The notes under the pieces are model-generated. The model saw only the letters and a program-made list of their open reading frames with translations. It had not been told where the DNA came from and searched no databases. A program made the position numbers and the translations under genes. 7,472 nt of DNA from Nanobdellota archaeon. GTDB lineage: Archaea; Nanobdellota; Nanobdellia; Woesearchaeales; JAGLGH01. The stretch lies in assembly GCA_023144115.1 (NCBI GenBank), contig JAGLGH010000120.1, positions 1 to 7,472 of the forward strand, read 5' to 3'. Within the stretch, counting starts at the first letter, position 1; every line of letters starts with the position of its first letter. Below are positions 5,232 through 7,472 of the stretch, one piece after another.

Positions 5232-5278
5232 AATGTTCCCTCCAAAAAAAACAATTTTCATAGAGGAAGGCAAGTGAA

Positions 5279-5293
5279 TTTATAAACCTTTCG
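5279..5293 (-). promoter_or_regulatory. BRE/TATA promoter of the LSm-L37e cluster
   Basis: Minus strand CGAAAGGTTTATAAA: BRE CGAAAGG then TATA TTTATAAA at 5286-5279. The start near 5256 gives a leader of about 25 bases containing the Shine-Dalgarno site. A 12-bp-arm palindrome begins four bases upstream of the BRE. Confidence 0.8.
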
Positions 5294-5297
5294 TTAG

Positions 5298-5324
5298 TAA
5301 AAAATTTGCGATGCAAATTTTTTA
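5298..5324. repeat. Perfect A/T palindrome 1 (12-bp arms)
   Basis: TAAAAAATTTGC at 5298-5309 pairs with GCAAATTTTTTA at 5313-5324 around GAT. It lies between two divergent promoters, so it is not at a gene end and is unlikely to be a terminator. Confidence 0.75.
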
Positions 5325-5368
5325 GGATTATCTAAGGGAATACAGGAGGGAACGAGAAAGTTTCATAG

Positions 5369-5396
5369 TTAAAAATTTGCAGAAACAAATTTTTAA
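5369..5396. repeat. Perfect A/T palindrome 2 (11-bp arms)
   Basis: TTAAAAATTTG at 5369-5379 pairs with CAAATTTTTAA at 5386-5396 around CAGAAA. It shares the AAAAATTTG core with palindrome 1. Its right edge is four bases from the BRE of the rightward promoter, the same distance palindrome 1 keeps from its own BRE. Confidence 0.75.
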
Positions 5397-5400
5397 ATAA

Positions 5401-5415
5401 CGAAAGAAATATAAA
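5401..5415 (+). promoter_or_regulatory. BRE/TATA promoter of the PAP2-carS pair (leaderless)
   Basis: BRE CGAAAG at 5401-5406 and TATA AATATAAA at 5408-5415. The predicted start, about 25 bases on, falls at or just before the ATG at 5439, so the mRNA is probably leaderless; no Shine-Dalgarno site is present. Confidence 0.75.
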
Positions 5416-5438
5416 CTAATCATTCAAATATATTTAAA

Positions 5439-5858
5439 ATGACTAATCTCCTGATATCATTAGTGGCAAATAAGATAATAATATCAGCTGCAATTGCATG
5501 CTTAGTTTCCCAGCTTGTGAAGTTCATCACAGCCATGTTCAGGAACAAGAAGCTGGACTTTTATAAATTAGTCGAGACTGGTGGAATGCCCAGTGCGCAT
5601 GCAGCAGTGGTCAGCGCAATAACATCAGCGGTTTATATTGAACAGGGAGCATCAGCATTATTTGCCATAACTTTGATTATATCTATCATTTTCCTGAGAG
5701 ATGCCATTGGGCTGAGAATGACTGTGAAAAAACAATCAAAAATATTGAAGGAGATAACGCCAAAAGCGTCTGGCCTGAGCGAATCTGAAGGCCATAAGAT
5801 ACCAGAAGTGATTATGGGAATTGCTTTAGGCATCATAATAACATTATTAATATATTAA
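5439..5858 (+). CDS. Divergent PAP2-family membrane protein (DUF212), 139 aa
   Basis: Small integral membrane protein of the family labelled acid phosphatase/vanadium-dependent haloperoxidase-related (YuiD-like). Motifs seen are ETGGMPSAHAAVVSA at 46-60 (the usual GGMPSSH), RDAIGLRMTVKKQSKIL at 87-103, and GHKIPEVIMGIALG at 118-131. There are about four hydrophobic segments: 4-30, 53-68, 72-87 and 122-138. In PAP2 enzymes such His/Arg motifs act on lipid phosphates, but activity is unproven for this family. The carS gene begins five bases after its stop, which suggests a role in lipid or polyprenyl phosphate handling; that is inference. Length is typical of the family. Confidence 0.9.
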   Translation: MTNLLISLVANKIIISAAIACLVSQLVKFITAMFRNKKLDFYKLVETGGMPSAHAAVVSAITSAVYIEQGASALFAITLIISIIFLRDAIGLRMTVKKQSKILKEITPKASGLSESEGHKIPEVIMGIALGIIITLLIY

Positions 5859-5863
5859 TCAAA

Positions 5864-6415
5864 ATGTCTGCCATCCAATTCATTCTGCAATGCGTATATT
5901 TTATGCTGCCTGCATATTTTGCAAATATGGCTCCAGTCATGTTCAGGAAATTGTTCAGTTTTCTTGCAGTGCCAATGGATATGGGCAAGACATTCAGAGG
6001 CAAACCTATATTAGGGAAGAATAAAACATTTCGAGGGCTTGTAACAGGGATATTAGCAGGGATTGGTGTTGCATTTATACAATACCTCCTCAGGAATACA
6101 AGCATGGCGCATTATCTCACACTGCCTGGTCTTGACTACAGCTTATGGCTGCATATTGGATTCCTGCTTGGAGCAGGGGCTATAATTGGCGATGCTGCAG
6201 AAAGCTTTTTCAAAAGACAGATAGGTATAAGACCTGGAAAGCCGTTTATCCCATTTGACCAGACAGATTTTGTTATCGGATCGCTTCTTTTGGTTAGCCT
6301 AGTCTATTTTCCAGGATGGGGAGTAGTTGCTACAGTGATTGTACTAAGCATAATCCTTCATATAAGTTTCAACCACTTCGCATTCTGGCTAAGAATTAGG
6401 GACGAGAAGTGGTGA
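5864..6415 (+). CDS. carS: CDP-archaeol synthase (183 aa)
   Basis: Integral membrane enzyme (DUF46/CarS, EC 2.7.7.67) that transfers CMP from CTP to digeranylgeranylglyceryl phosphate, giving CDP-archaeol, the precursor of archaeal phospholipid head groups. The N-terminal YFMLPAYFANMAPV (12-25) is characteristic, as are GKTFRGKPILGKNKTFRG (41-58) and the catalytic block GDAAESFFKRQIGIRPGK (109-126) with PFIPFDQTDFVIG (127-139). The C-terminus NHFAFWLRIRDEKW matches the usual (K/R)DxPW ending. About five membrane segments are visible. It is translated from the same mRNA as the PAP2-family gene (gap five bases, no Shine-Dalgarno), so coupling or reinitiation is likely. A hairpin with a T-run follows the stop. 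Confidence 0.95.
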   Translation: MSAIQFILQCVYFMLPAYFANMAPVMFRKLFSFLAVPMDMGKTFRGKPILGKNKTFRGLVTGILAGIGVAFIQYLLRNTSMAHYLTLPGLDYSLWLHIGFLLGAGAIIGDAAESFFKRQIGIRPGKPFIPFDQTDFVIGSLLLVSLVYFPGWGVVATVIVLSIILHISFNHFAFWLRIRDEKW

Positions 6416-6416
6416 T

Positions 6417-6443
6417 AAAAAAGTTACCACTGGAAACTTTTTT
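6417..6443 (+). terminator. Hairpin terminator after carS
   Basis: AAAAAAGTT 6417-6425 pairs with AACTTTTTT 6435-6443, with an additional CC/GG pair around loop ACT after one A-A mismatch. It starts one base after the carS TGA and ends in T6. The loop-side ACCACT (6426-6431) can instead pair with AGTGGT (6444-6449), which would break this stem. Confidence 0.55.
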
Positions 6444-6449
6444 AGTGGT

Positions 6450-6628
6450 TGATATCGGGTGCGAGAGATTAAGGTGCAAAAAAACATGAGTTCTATAATT
6501 TAGTTGAGAGAGATTTCAAAAATTCCTCCACTTTTAAACCAAACCACTATCTTTAAATATCATACCCAACTTCCTAAAATAGCATAAAATTAAAAAAAAT
6601 ATCCAAAACATATTGGGGGAAAGAAAAA
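6450..6628 (+). promoter_or_regulatory. Thermosome upstream region: TATA candidate and RBS
   Basis: No gene seen in this stretch. CTTTAAATAT at 6551-6560 is the best TATA candidate, giving a start near 6582 and a leader of about 47 bases. GCATAAAATTA near 6582-6592 is an alternative. GGGGGA at 6615-6620, eight bases before the ATG, is the ribosome binding site. I could not identify a known heat-shock regulator site by eye. Confidence 0.45.
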
Positions 6629-7472
6629 ATGTCAAACAATGTACAACCTATATTTATTCTGCCAGAAGGCACACAGAGAACATCAGGAAAACAGGCGCAA
6701 AAGGTTAACATATCTGCAGCGCAGCAGGTTGCTGAGCAGGTAAAATCCACACTTGGGCCAAAAGGCATGGACAAGATGCTTGTAGATTCTCTTGGAGATG
6801 TCACAGTTACAAATGATGGTGTCACAATACTTGAGGAGATGTCAATAGAGCATCCTTCAGCAAAGATGATTGTTGAGATAGCAAAGACCCAGGAAGATGA
6901 GGTCGGCGACGGGACCACAACAGCTGTTGTTATTGCAGGAGAGCTTCTCAAGAATGCTGAATCCCTGCTTGATCAGAATGTGCATCCAACTGTGATAACC
7001 AAGGGATATAGGATTGCGCTTGAAAAGGCGATTAAAATTCTTAATAGCATGAGTGAAAAAGTATCAATTGAGGATACAAAGCTAATGATAGATATAGTAG
7101 GAACAGCCATGACAGGGAAAGGCTCAGAATATGCAAAAGAGTTTCTCTCTGAGATCATAGTAAGTGCGATAAGGTCAATCAGTGAGGAAAAAGAGGGCAA
7201 GATCATTATCAACAAGGATGACATAAAGCTTGAAACAAAAGTTGGAGCAAGTGTTGAATGCACTGAAATTGTGAAGGGAATAATACTTGACAAGGAAAGG
7301 GTTCATACAGGGATGCCCCAGACAGTCAAAGATGCCAAGATTGCTCTTGTGGATTCTGCTATTGAAATAAAGAATACAGAGATAGATGCAAAAATCCAGA
7401 TAACTGACCCCAGCCAGATGCAGGCATTCCTCGACCAGGAAGAGACCATGCTCAAGAAGATGGTGCAAAAGG
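6629..7472 (+). CDS. Thermosome subunit (group II chaperonin), N-terminal 281 aa, cut by window edge
   Basis: ATP-driven cytosolic protein-folding chamber subunit; full proteins are about 540-550 residues, so about half is present. Seen in order: N-terminal [18 protein letters not shown] (7-24); nucleotide site [13 protein letters not shown] (41-53) and [11 protein letters not shown] (58-68); the ATPase motif [11 protein letters not shown] at 91-101; intermediate domain to about 205; then apical domain with [20 protein letters not shown] and [19 protein letters not shown] (254-272), which leads into the helical lid. No disruption is visible. The start is supported by GGGGGA eight bases upstream. 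The gene is separated from carS by a terminator and has its own promoter. Confidence 0.96.
   Translation, partial: MSNNVQPIFILPEGTQRTSGKQAQKVNISAAQQVAEQVKSTLGPKGMDKMLVDSLGDVTVTNDGVTILEEMSIEHPSAKMIVEIAKTQEDEVGDGTTTAVVIAGELLKNAESLLDQNVHPTVITKGYRIALEKAIKILNSMSEKVSIEDTKLMIDIVGTAMTGKGSEYAKEFLSEIIVSAIRSISEEKEGKIIINKDDIKLETKVGASVECTEIVKGIILDKERVHTGMPQTVKDAKIALVDSAIEIKNTEIDAKIQITDPSQMQAFLDQEETMLKKMVQK

Noticed and set aside
5232..5273. Longer LSm start giving 88 residues
   Set aside because: The extra 14 residues contain the Shine-Dalgarno site for the ATG at 5231 and do not fit the family.
5633..6105. Minus-strand ORFs antisense to the PAP2-family and carS genes
   Set aside because: They mirror strongly supported membrane proteins and have no family resemblance or start signals.
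6574..7468. Minus-strand ORFs opposite the thermosome gene
   Set aside because: Shadows of a highly conserved chaperonin frame.

Overview
The window is archaeal. It encodes an archaeal S-layer glycoprotein, eukaryote-type ribosomal protein L37e, an LSm (Sm-like) RNA-binding protein, the archaeal lipid enzyme CDP-archaeol synthase, a group II chaperonin (thermosome), and a tRNA-Leu whose introns carry bulge-helix-bulge splice sites. Promoters are TATA/BRE type, terminators are T-rich, and leaderless starts sit beside Shine-Dalgarno starts. The S-layer type, small size and low GC suggest a DPANN-like archaeon (Woesearchaeota/Pacearchaeota-like), but this rank is a guess from family resemblance.

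Layout. 1-165: downstream flank of the S-layer gene, with a tight hairpin and a T-rich terminator. 166-2730 (-): 854-residue S-layer protein. 2731-3460: about 730 bases with no convincing gene, holding S-layer promoters and leader, tandem TATA boxes, a 12-bp inverted repeat, possible gene remnants and the fic promoter. 3461-4351 (+): a self-inhibited (class II) Fic protein. 4352-4639: a doubtful 55-residue ORF, a strongly foldable segment, and a 15-base copy of the neighbouring tRNA 3' end. 4640-4791 (-): tRNA-Leu(UAG), best explained with two introns, one in the D-loop and one in the anticodon loop. 4822-4986 (-): L37e. 5007-5231 (-): LSm protein. 5232-5438: a nearly mirror-symmetric divergent promoter region. 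5439-5858 (+): divergent PAP2-family membrane protein. 5864-6415 (+): CDP-archaeol synthase. 6629 to the right edge (+): N-terminal half of a thermosome subunit.

The LSm, L37e and tRNA-Leu genes form one leftward RNA/translation cluster. The PAP2-family and CarS genes form a rightward membrane-lipid pair. The two clusters share the divergent control region, where each promoter has the same A/T palindrome at the same distance from its BRE. The fic block between the S-layer gene and the tRNA looks like the accessory part of the window: it has its own promoter, repeats, remnant-like short ORFs, and a tRNA-end duplication at its tRNA side.

The most unusual points are the two-intron tRNA-Leu and the symmetric divergent promoter. 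No defence system, CRISPR array, transposase or integrase is visible.
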